Shown here one piece after another: positions 42,056-49,566 of a stretch of 64,000 nucleotides of DNA. The DNA lies in the NCBI GenBank assembly GCA_000719105.1, contig JODX01000005.1, positions 124,001 to 188,000 on the forward strand. Direction: 5' to 3'. The notes beneath the pieces are model-generated. The model was not told the origin of the DNA and made no database searches. It saw only the letters and a program-made list of their open reading frames with translations. A program made the translations under genes and the position numbers. Each line of letters opens with the position of its first letter. The stretch's first letter is position 1. The DNA is from Streptomyces sclerotialus. GTDB lineage: Bacteria > Actinomycetota > Actinomycetes > Streptomycetales > Streptomycetaceae.

Positions 42056-43033
42056 ATGATCGAGATCGAGGGGCTGACCAAGCGGTACGGCGAGAAGGTG
42101 GCGGTCAAGAACCTCACCTTCACCGTCCGGCCGGGCCTCGTGACCGGGTTCCTCGGGCCGAACGGCGCCGGCAAGTCGACCACCATGCGGATGATCCTCG
42201 GGCTCGACCGGCCCACCGGGGGCGATGTCCGTATCGACGGCGCCCCCTACGACCGGCTCAGGGACCCGCTGAAGCACATCGGCGCCCTGCTGGACGCGAA
42301 GGCCGTGCACGGCGGGCGGAGTGCGCGGAACCACCTGCTGTGCCTCGCCCAGAGCAACGGCATCCCGGCGAGCCGGGTGCACGAGGTCCTCGACACGGTC
42401 GGACTCACGGCGGTGGCCCGCAAGAAGGCGAAGAACTTCTCGCTCGGCATGGGCCAGCGGCTCGGTATCGCGGGCGCGCTGCTCGGCGATCCGCGGATCC
42501 TGATGTTCGACGAGCCGGTCAACGGGCTGGACCCGGAGGGCATCCACTGGATCCGCACGCTGATGCAGAACCTGGCCGCCGAGGGCCGTACGGTCTTCGT
42601 CTCCTCGCATCTGATGAGCGAGATGGCGGTGACCGCGGAGCACCTCGTCGTGATCGGGCAGGGGCGACTGCTCGCCGACACCTCCATGGCGGACTTCATC
42701 CGCCGCAACTCACGGTCGTATGTGCGAATGCGTACGCCGCAACACGAGCACCTGCTCGACCTGCTGCACACGGAGGGCATCACCCCCGTCGCGGCGGACG
42801 ACGGGGCGCTGGAGGTGGACGACGCACGGCCGGAGCACCTCGGCGAGCTGGCCGCGCGGCACGGGATCGTGCTGCACGAGCTGAGCCCGAAACAGGCCTC
42901 GCTGGAGGAGGCGTTCATGCGGCTGACTGCCGAGTCGGTGGAGTACCACGCGCACGCGCGCCCGGCACAGCCACCGCCCCGGCCGCCCGAGCCGGCCCGG
43001 CAGTGGGGCGCCGACTGGAAGAAGGGGTCCTGA
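42056..43033 (+). CDS. ABC exporter ATP-binding protein (pair 1)
   Basis: 325 aa. Complete ATPase motifs: Walker A FLGPNGAGKSTTMRM, signature FSLGMGQRLGIAGALLG, Walker B ILMFDEPVNGLDPEG and switch His in VFVSSHLMSEM. The C-terminal 110 residues are of the type seen in antibiotic or peptide exporters, ending in a Pro-rich tail. TAGCGT ends 6 bases before the ATG, so the mRNA is probably leaderless. It is followed 2 bases later by its permease. The substrate is unknown. Confidence 0.9.
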   Translation: MIEIEGLTKRYGEKVAVKNLTFTVRPGLVTGFLGPNGAGKSTTMRMILGLDRPTGGDVRIDGAPYDRLRDPLKHIGALLDAKAVHGGRSARNHLLCLAQSNGIPASRVHEVLDTVGLTAVARKKAKNFSLGMGQRLGIAGALLGDPRILMFDEPVNGLDPEGIHWIRTLMQNLAAEGRTVFVSSHLMSEMAVTAEHLVVIGQGRLLADTSMADFIRRNSRSYVRMRTPQHEHLLDLLHTEGITPVAADDGALEVDDARPEHLGELAARHGIVLHELSPKQASLEEAFMRLTAESVEYHAHARPAQPPPRPPEPARQWGADWKKGS

Positions 43034-43035
43034 TC

Positions 43036-43806
43036 ATGGCGGCAGCACAGGTCGTCCGCTCCGAGTGGACCAAGATCCGGTCGGTGGCCTCCACGGTGTG
43101 GACGCTCTCGCTCGCCATGGTCGTCACCCTCGCCCTCGGCATGCTGATCTCCGCGCTGTCGAACCGGGAGTTCGACCGGCTGGGTGCCGAGGACCGGTTC
43201 GCCTTCGACCCGACGCTCATCAGCTTCGCCGGGATGAGCCTGGGCCAGCTGGCGATGATCGTGTTCGGGGTGCTCGTGGTGTCGAACGAGTACAGCACCG
43301 GGATGATCCGCAGCTCCCTAACCGCCGTTCCACAGCGGGGCACCTTCCTCCTCAGCAAGATCGCGGTGGCGACGCTGCTCGCCCTCGCCGTGTCGCTCGC
43401 CACCGCCTTCGCCGCGTTCTTCCTGGGCCAGGCGATGCTCGACGAGCACAGCACCTCGATCGGCGAGCCCGGTGTGCTGCGCGCGGTCGTCGGCGGCGGG
43501 CTCTACATGACGCTCATCGCGGTGTTCTCGATGGGCGTCGCCACGATGCTGCGCTCGCCGATGCTGTCGCTCGGCATCCTGATGCCGTTCTTCTTCCTGA
43601 TCTCCAGCGTCCTCGGCAACGTCCCGGCGACGGAGAAGATCGGCCGCTTCCTGCCCGACCAGGCCGGCCGGAAGATCATGCAGGTGGTCCCGCCGGCTGG
43701 TGACGACACCCCGTACGGCCCGTGGGGCGGACTGGGCATCATGGCGCTGTGGGTCGTCGCGGCGCTCGTGGGCGGGTACGTCCTGCTGAAGCGGCGCGAC
43801 GCGTAG
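43036..43806 (+). CDS. ABC exporter permease (pair 1)
   Basis: 256 aa, ABC-2-type membrane protein with about six helices. It begins VVRSEWTKIRSVASTVWTLS, a motif shared with the second permease. FGVLVVSNEYSTGMIRSSL and the final LVGGYVLLKRRDA match this family. It works with the preceding ATPase. After it, 43807-44139 holds no gene I can support; a small hairpin (gcgacg / cgtcgc at 44033-44049) may be a weak terminator. Confidence 0.88.
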   Translation: MAAAQVVRSEWTKIRSVASTVWTLSLAMVVTLALGMLISALSNREFDRLGAEDRFAFDPTLISFAGMSLGQLAMIVFGVLVVSNEYSTGMIRSSLTAVPQRGTFLLSKIAVATLLALAVSLATAFAAFFLGQAMLDEHSTSIGEPGVLRAVVGGGLYMTLIAVFSMGVATMLRSPMLSLGILMPFFFLISSVLGNVPATEKIGRFLPDQAGRKIMQVVPPAGDDTPYGPWGGLGIMALWVVAALVGGYVLLKRRDA

Positions 43807-44139
43807 GCGCTTCGCTTCGGCTCCGGTTTCCCCACCGGCAGGTCTGTTGCGGCTGGTCGCGCCCGCGCGGCAGAGCCGCATATCGACACAGCCCCGCCGC
43901 CCCTTCCGTGCGCGGCTGTACCGCACCGCTCTTGGCCGGGACTGCTCACGGTGTCGCGCCCTCCGGACGGGAACCGCTGATACCGCCGTGACCAGGCAAG
44001 ACGTGTCCCTGCCAAGACACCGGCGGTGACCTGCGACGTTTTGCGTCGCCTTGGTGGGAACCGTCAGCGCCCGGATATCCTCCTAACCCTTACGGGGGCG
44101 TGCGACCCGACGTCCTGAACCTTTCGATGGGTGCGGAGA

Positions 44140-45390
44140 ATGATCGAGGCAATCGGCCTGACGAAGCGCTACGGCGCCAAGACGGCCGTGTACAACCTTT
44201 CCTTCCAGGTACGGCCGGGCACCGTCACCGGCTTCCTCGGACCGAACGGCTCGGGCAAGTCGACGACGATGCGCATGATCCTCGGCCTGGACAATCCCAC
44301 GTCGGGACATGTGACGATCGGCGGCCACCCGTACCGGAAGCTGCCGAACGCCCCCCGCCAGGTGGGTGCCCTGCTGGACGCCAAGGCCGTGCACGGGGGC
44401 CGGAGCGCGCGCAGCCATCTGCTGTGCCTCGCGCAGCTCTCGGGCATCCCGGAGCGGCGCGTGGACGAGGTGCTCGGCGTCGTCGGTCTGCAGGACGTGG
44501 CCCGCAAGCGGTCCAAGGGGTTCTCGCTCGGCATGGGCCAGCGGCTCGGCATCGCGGCGGCGCTGCTCGGCGACCCCCAGGTGCTGCTCTTCGACGAGCC
44601 GGTCAACGGTCTCGACCCGGAGGGCATCCTCTGGGTGCGCAACCTGATGAAGTCCCTCGCCGCCGAGGGCCGCACCGTGTTCGTGTCGTCGCACCTGATG
44701 AGCGAGATGGCGCTGACCGCGGAGCACCTGATCGTGATCGGGCGCGGACAGCTGCTCGCCGACATGAGCGTCACGGACTTCATCTCGGCGAACTCGGCCG
44801 ACTTCGCACGGGCCCGTACCCCCGACGCCGAGCAGCGGGAGAAGCTGACGGCCGCGCTGACCGAGGCGGGCGGGCAGGTGCTGCCCGAGCCGGACGGCGC
44901 GCTCAGGATCACCGGGCTGCCGCTGCCCCGGATCAGCGACCTCGCGCACGACGCCGACGTACGGCTGTGGGAGCTGTCGCCGCATCAGGCCTCGCTGGAG
45001 GAGGCGTACATGCGGATGACGCAGGGCGCCGTCGACTACCGCTCGACGATCGACCAGAAGGCGGGCCTCATGCAGCCCCTGCCGCCCGGCGTGCAGCCGC
45101 CGATGCCGGTGCCCGGACAGGGCCAGCCGGGCTGGTACGCCCCGCCGCCGCCCCAGCAGGGCGGCCAGCCCTTCGCGATGGCGCCGCAGCCCGGTCCGTA
45201 CGGCGCGCCGTACGGTGCACCGGCCGCTCCGCCCGTCCCGGCGCCCGGGCAGCCCAACCCGTACGCCGCCCCGGCCCCCGCGGTCCCGGCGCCGGCCGCC
45301 CAGCCCGCCGCCCCGGCGCCCGCCGAGTCCGCCGCAGCCGCGCCCGCGCCCGCGCCCGCCGACCCGACCAAGCCCGAGGACGCCCGATGA
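44140..45390 (+). CDS. ABC exporter ATP-binding protein (pair 2) with Pro/Ala-rich tail
   Basis: 416 aa from ATG 44140 (an in-frame GTG lies 9 bases earlier; the ATG matches the paralogue start and has gcggaga upstream). Walker A FLGPNGSGKSTTMRM, signature FSLGMGQRLGIAAALLG and Walker B VLLFDEPVNGLDPEG are almost identical to pair 1, so the pairs arose by tandem duplication. Residues about 310-416 are a Pro/Gly/Ala/Gln-rich unstructured tail not present in pair 1. The stop overlaps the permease start (ATGA). Confidence 0.9.
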   Translation: MIEAIGLTKRYGAKTAVYNLSFQVRPGTVTGFLGPNGSGKSTTMRMILGLDNPTSGHVTIGGHPYRKLPNAPRQVGALLDAKAVHGGRSARSHLLCLAQLSGIPERRVDEVLGVVGLQDVARKRSKGFSLGMGQRLGIAAALLGDPQVLLFDEPVNGLDPEGILWVRNLMKSLAAEGRTVFVSSHLMSEMALTAEHLIVIGRGQLLADMSVTDFISANSADFARARTPDAEQREKLTAALTEAGGQVLPEPDGALRITGLPLPRISDLAHDADVRLWELSPHQASLEEAYMRMTQGAVDYRSTIDQKAGLMQPLPPGVQPPMPVPGQGQPGWYAPPPPQQGGQPFAMAPQPGPYGAPYGAPAAPPVPAPGQPNPYAAPAPAVPAPAAQPAAPAPAESAAAAPAPAPADPTKPEDAR

Positions 45391-46244
45391 GCACGCCCCA
45401 GCCCCCCGCGACCCAGCAGCCCGCGCAGCCCGCGCCGCAGCCCGCGCCGCAGTGGCAGGCGGCACCCGGCCCGTCGTACACCTCGCCCATCCCCGTCGTG
45501 CGCACCCACCTCGGCCACGCGCTCGCCTCCGAGTGGACGAAGATCCGGTCGGTGCGCTCGACGATGTGGACCCTCGGCGTCTTCCTGCTGCTGGTGGTCG
45601 GCATAGGGTTCCTCGCCGCGCTGCAGACGGACGACACCGACTACTCCGGCGTCCCGTACACCATCCCCGCCTTCTTCGGCCTGATCCTCGGCCAGATCTG
45701 CCTGATCACGCTGGGCGTGCTGGTGATCGCCTCGGAGTACGGCACGGGCATGATCCGCACGACGTTCACGGCCTCGCCGCAGCGCCATCGGGTGCTCGCC
45801 GCCAAGATGCTGATCTTCTTCGCGGTGGCGTACGCGGTGTCGGTCTTCGCGATCGGTGTGGTCGGGCTGTTCGTGGCGAGTCTGCACGCCACGCCGACCA
45901 GCACCCCGTGGGTCGGCACCATCTTCATGGGTGCCCTGTATGTCTCGCTGCTCGGTGTGCTCGCGCTCGCGGTGGGCTCGATGCTGCGGCACTCGGCGGG
46001 CGCGATCACCGCGATGCTCGGCGTGGTGCTGGTGCCCGCGATCCTGCCCGCGTTCATGATGATCTCCGAGAGCCTGCGCCCGGTCGCCGAGAAGGTGCTG
46101 GAGTACAACGCCATCAACTCGCTCGCCGCGATCTTCGACGCGGGCGAGGAGGGCGGCGGCGGTGCCCAGCTCGGTGTCCTCGTCGCCGTCACGGCCGCGG
46201 CGATCGCCGGTGCGTTCCTGCTGCTGGACCGCAGGGACGTGTAA
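45387..46244 (+). CDS. ABC exporter permease (pair 2)
   Basis: 285 aa. A Pro/Gln/Ala-rich N-terminus of about 40 residues mirrors the tail of its ATPase. The membrane domain then starts at ALASEWTKIRSVRSTMWTLG, with ITLGVLVIASEYGTGMIRTT and final GAFLLLDRRDV. About six helices. It probably pairs with the ATPase just upstream; the matching low-complexity segments may touch each other. Substrate unknown. Confidence 0.88.
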   Translation: MSTPQPPATQQPAQPAPQPAPQWQAAPGPSYTSPIPVVRTHLGHALASEWTKIRSVRSTMWTLGVFLLLVVGIGFLAALQTDDTDYSGVPYTIPAFFGLILGQICLITLGVLVIASEYGTGMIRTTFTASPQRHRVLAAKMLIFFAVAYAVSVFAIGVVGLFVASLHATPTSTPWVGTIFMGALYVSLLGVLALAVGSMLRHSAGAITAMLGVVLVPAILPAFMMISESLRPVAEKVLEYNAINSLAAIFDAGEEGGGGAQLGVLVAVTAAAIAGAFLLLDRRDV

Positions 46245-46258
46245 GAACGTGTGACAGG

Positions 46259-46591
46259 TCAGAAACGAGGCGCGTTACGGGACCGCTGCACCTGCGTGGT
46301 GCGGCGGTCCCGCGCGTTCCAGCAGGCCTTGTGCCAGTGGCGGCGGTCGTCGACGCCCGCGTGCTCGGGCCAGGCGACCACGTGCGGCACCCCGGAGGCG
46401 ATCATCTGGTCGCAGCCCGGGCAGCGGTACGTCTTGCCGACGGCGCTCGCGCCCGCGACGTGCCGCACACTCCAGTCCTCGCCCCGCCAGTTCTCGGTGG
46501 ACTGCCAGCCGCCGTAGCGGTCGGCGGGATCCTCGTCGGCGCTCCGGCCGGTCGAGCCGGCAGCCTTGGGTCGGTTGCGACGCGGGGACAC
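46259..46591 (-). CDS. Small Cys/His protein (zinc-ribbon-like)
   Basis: 110 aa from the GTG at 46591 (gaggtg upstream). A basic N-terminus (SPRRNRPKAAGSTGR) and a central KTYRCPGCDQMI with later RHWHKACWNARDRR suggest a metal site of the C-x2-C...H-x3-C type. I recall similar Streptomyces proteins labelled ATP/GTP-binding, but no P-loop is present here. It converges with the ABC operon, whose terminator lies in its 3' end. Function unknown. Confidence 0.65.
   Translation of the reverse strand: MSPRRNRPKAAGSTGRSADEDPADRYGGWQSTENWRGEDWSVRHVAGASAVGKTYRCPGCDQMIASGVPHVVAWPEHAGVDDRRHWHKACWNARDRRTTQVQRSRNAPRF
46278..46312 (+). terminator. Terminator after ABC pair 2
   Basis: A 9-bp stem (cgggaccgc / gcggtcccg) with additional inner pairing (gcac / gtgc) starts 33 bases after the permease stop. 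It overlaps the last codons of the convergent small gene. Confidence 0.55.
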
Positions 46592-46808
46592 GGGACACCT
46601 CACGGGGCACAGGGAGCACGGATCGTCTCCAGCCTACGCGGGCCGCACGCAGGCGGGTGTGCCCCTCGAAACGGAACGTATCCACCTCCCGCGGACGCGT
46701 TCGGCGGACAATCCTCAAATCCCTCCGCCACGCCGTGACTTAGGCACGTGTCAGGCGGTTATGCCAGTGGGGGAGCTCCGCGTCGGAGCCGAGGAAGCAG
46801 GAAGTGCC

Positions 46809-47837
46809 ATGCTTGTTGGAAGTTTTGTACTGGCGGCCCAGTTCCCGGGACAAGGTCAGGGGGAGGCGTTACACCGCGCCATGCGCACAGCCGAGGCCGC
46901 CGAGGAGGCGGGTCTGGACTCGGTGTGGCTGGCCGAACACCACTTCGTTCCCTATGGGACGTGCCCGTCGGCGATCACGCTCGCCGCGTTACTGCTCGGA
47001 CGCACCCGGCGGATCCGGGTCGGTACGGCGGTCAGTGTGCTCTCCACCACCCACCCCGTGGCCCTCGGCGAGCAGGCGGCGCTGCTGCATGTGACGTCGG
47101 GCGGCCGTTTCTCGCTGGGCGTGGGCCGCGGCGGACCGTGGATAGACCTGGAGGTCTTCGGCACGGGCATCGAGGCTTATGAGAGGGGGTTCCCCGAATC
47201 ACTCGATCTGCTGGTGCGCTGGCTGCACGAACCGTCCGTGGAAGCCTCGGGGGAACGATTCAGCTTCCGTGAGGTCACCGTGGTCCCCCAGCCCTCGGAC
47301 GCGTTCACCGGCACCCCTGGTCCCGAGGTCGTCGTCGCCTGCACCTCCCCGCGGACCGTCCGGCTCGCGGCCGAGCGCGGACTGCCCATGCTGCTCGGCA
47401 TGCACGTAGGGGACGAGGAGAAGGCGGAGATGGTCGCGCTCTGGCGGCGGCACGCGCGCGCGGCGGGCCGTTCACCGGACGAGATCGCCGCGGCCGGCCA
47501 TGTCTCCGCCGGTGTCTGCCAGATCGCGGACCGGCGGACGGACGCGGTGGAGCTGCTCACCAAGGCGATGCCGGGATGGCTGCGGCAGGGACTCGGCGCC
47601 CACCGGACGGTGGACGGCCGGCACCGCGCGATGCGGGATCCGATGGTGTACACCGAACTGCTCTGCGGGCTGCACCCGGTGGGGACGCCGCGACTGTGCG
47701 CCGACCGGCTGGCGGCGACCGCCGAACGGACGGGCATCTCGCGCTTCGCCCTGCTCGTCGAGGGCTCGGGCGATCTCACGGCCACCGAGGAGAACGTACG
47801 TCGGCTCGGTGCCGAGGTACTGACCCAGCTGCGCTGA
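46809..47837 (+). CDS. LLM-class flavin-dependent oxidoreductase with two TTA codons
   Basis: 342 aa, luciferase-like TIM barrel using reduced flavin (probably FMNH2 or F420). Features: AAEEAGLDSVWLAEHHFVPY, GRTRRIRVGTAVSVLSTTHP, GRFSLGVGRGGPWIDLEVFG. The ATG at 46809 has gcaggaag upstream. Codons 21 (46869-46871) and 61 (46989-46991) are TTA, the rarest Streptomyces codon, read only by the bldA tRNA, so expression should be limited to late growth or differentiation. The substrate is unknown. A compact GC hairpin follows the stop. Confidence 0.85.
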   Translation: MLVGSFVLAAQFPGQGQGEALHRAMRTAEAAEEAGLDSVWLAEHHFVPYGTCPSAITLAALLLGRTRRIRVGTAVSVLSTTHPVALGEQAALLHVTSGGRFSLGVGRGGPWIDLEVFGTGIEAYERGFPESLDLLVRWLHEPSVEASGERFSFREVTVVPQPSDAFTGTPGPEVVVACTSPRTVRLAAERGLPMLLGMHVGDEEKAEMVALWRRHARAAGRSPDEIAAAGHVSAGVCQIADRRTDAVELLTKAMPGWLRQGLGAHRTVDGRHRAMRDPMVYTELLCGLHPVGTPRLCADRLAATAERTGISRFALLVEGSGDLTATEENVRRLGAEVLTQLR

Positions 47838-47839
47838 GC

Positions 47840-47859
47840 GGCCGGGCCACGGCCCGGCC
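47840..47859 (+). terminator. Terminator after the LLM oxidoreductase
   Basis: A 9-bp stem (ggccgggcc / ggcccggcc) with a 2-base loop begins 2 bases after the stop codon. The 290-base gap that follows has a 14-base direct repeat (GGTGCGGCCGAGCC at 47865 and 48006) and no gene I can support. Confidence 0.55.
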
Positions 47860-48028
47860 TACTGGGTGCGGCCGAGCCTCGAAGTATGCGGCTGCGAGCC
47901 GCTGCGTGTGCGGCCCACCTGCTCTGACCTGCGGCTGATCCGCTTGTATGCGGTCGGGCCGCGGACTGTGCGAGGGGTCCGGCCCGGCCCCGGACCGGTG
48001 TCGCCGGTGCGGCCGAGCCATGGACCCG

Positions 48029-48052
48029 GGCCGCGGTCGGACGACCGCGGCC
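48029..48052 (-). terminator. Terminator after the SCO5389-family gene
   Basis: A perfect 10-bp stem (ggccgcggtc / gaccgcggcc) with a 4-base loop lies 78 bases past the minus-strand stop at 48130. Confidence 0.5.
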
Positions 48053-48129
48053 GGCGAGGAGCTTGCCGCCCCATGTACCTGGACACCTCCCGCGTACCCT
48101 GCGGGGCGGCAAGCAGTGCGAAGGCTGCG

Positions 48130-48522
48130 TCAGCAGTCCCGGAGCTCCGGCGACTGGTTCAGCAGCTGGTTGCGCACCGAGGTGAAGCGTGCCAGCGTCT
48201 CGTCCACTGCGGGGTCCAGCGGGAAGACGGCCACTCGGTGGCAGTTCTGGAAGGCCAGGCGGACACCGAAGTGCCGCTGCAGCGCGCCGCGTATCGCGTC
48301 ACTCGCGAGCGCACGCAGCAGCTGACCACGTGCCTGCTCGTCCGGCGGCGGCGTCTGGTTGTCGGCGAAGTTGCCGCCGTCCACCTTCAGCTGGGCCACC
48401 AGGGAGCTGATCATCTCCCATGCAAAGGGCAGGGAGGTCCGGACGCAGTCGACGAAAGCGGCTTCGTCGACCTCGCCTCGCTCGGCCTGTTCGAGTAGGG
48501 CCGGTGAGACGTCGAGCGACAT
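48130..48522 (-). CDS. SCO5389-family protein
   Basis: 130 aa, ATG with gagaggag upstream. It is a conserved Streptomyces family of unknown role: SLDVSPALLEQAERGEVDEA, FADNQTPPPDEQARGQLLRA, LQRHFGVRLAFQNCHRVAVF and a C-terminal NQSPELRDC. It is cytoplasmic, mostly helical, and without catalytic motifs I recognise. The 310-base gap upstream (48523-48832) has no gene; a possible minus-strand promoter is TTGTCA (48715-48720) with TAGATC (48693-48698). Confidence 0.75.
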   Translation of the reverse strand: MSLDVSPALLEQAERGEVDEAAFVDCVRTSLPFAWEMISSLVAQLKVDGGNFADNQTPPPDEQARGQLLRALASDAIRGALQRHFGVRLAFQNCHRVAVFPLDPAVDETLARFTSVRNQLLNQSPELRDC

Positions 48523-48832
48523 GGGTTCTCCTCTCGCGCCCCCGCGGGATGCGGGGACTGACGGACAGGTCGGGTGTCCGCGATGCGGCCACTGTGCGTA
48601 CATGCTTCGCGACCACCCGTTGTCCACCGTAAGCAACGCGGCGTGACCGCACCAGGAGGAAGGCACTCCGATAGTCACAATCAGCCATTAATGATCTAAG
48701 TTGCCTACGGCACGTGACAATTGACGCGCACGCGCGGCGCGGAAGGGCGCGCACCGGGCCGGTGGGCGCTCGCATGCATGATGAGGTGGGCGAATCGCGT
48801 ACGCCGACGGGTGTCGAGTAGCGTTTCCGACC

Positions 48833-49504
48833 ATGCGTCTCGTCATTGCCCGGTGCTCCGTCGACTACGCCGGCCGCCTCACCGCCCACCTCCCCTCAGC
48901 CCCCCGTCTGATCCTGGTGAAGGCGGACGGCAGCGTCTCGATCCATGCGGACGACCGCGCCTACAAGCCCCTGAACTGGATGTCCCCGCCCTGCACGCTG
49001 AAGGAGGGCACCGGCGACGAGGAAGGCGTCTGGACCGTCGTCAACAAGGCCGGCGAGAAGCTGATCATCACGATGGAGGAGGTCCTCCACGACTCGTCGC
49101 ACGAGCTCGGTGTCGATCCCGGCCTGATCAAGGACGGTGTGGAGGCGCATCTGCAGGAACTGCTCGCCGACCGCATCGAGACCCTCGGCGACGGCTACAC
49201 GCTCATCCGGCGCGAATACATGACGGCGATCGGCCCGGTTGACATCCTGTGCCGCGACGCCGAGGGGCAGACCGTGGCCGTCGAGATCAAGCGGCGCGGG
49301 GAGATCGACGGAGTCGAACAACTGACCCGTTACCTGGAGCTGCTGAACCGGGACCCCCACCTCGCGCCGGTCCGCGGCATCTTCGCGGCCCAGGAGATCA
49401 AGCCCCAGGCCCGCGTCCTCGCCACCGACCGTGGCATCGGGTGCCAGGTTCTGGACTACGACGCGCTGAGGGGCATCGAGGACGACAAACTTCGCTTGTT
49501 CTGA
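48833..49504 (+). CDS. nucS: Endonuclease NucS (EndoMS), mismatch repair
   Basis: 223 aa, the usual actinobacterial length. The N-terminal beta-rich DNA-binding domain ([20 protein letters not shown]) is followed by a RecB-like nuclease domain with [20 protein letters not shown] and [20 protein letters not shown], which holds the catalytic Asp-Glu-x-Lys set. NucS replaces MutS/MutL in actinobacteria by cutting both strands at mismatches, guided by the beta clamp; the C-terminus DDKLRLF looks like its clamp-binding end. TAGCGT lies 8 bases before the ATG, so the mRNA has little or no leader. Confidence 0.95.
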   Translation: MRLVIARCSVDYAGRLTAHLPSAPRLILVKADGSVSIHADDRAYKPLNWMSPPCTLKEGTGDEEGVWTVVNKAGEKLIITMEEVLHDSSHELGVDPGLIKDGVEAHLQELLADRIETLGDGYTLIRREYMTAIGPVDILCRDAEGQTVAVEIKRRGEIDGVEQLTRYLELLNRDPHLAPVRGIFAAQEIKPQARVLATDRGIGCQVLDYDALRGIEDDKLRLF

Positions 49505-49523
49505 GCGGTGCGTTTACGACCGG

Positions 49524-49553
49524 GGGCCGGGTCCGTGATATCGGACCCGGCCC
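49524..49553. terminator. Bidirectional terminator between nucS and the ATPase gene
   Basis: A perfect 12-bp stem (gggccgggtccg / cggacccggccc) with a tgatat loop sits midway between the convergent stops at 49504 and 49567. Confidence 0.85.
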
Positions 49554-49566
49554 TTATGTGTACCGG

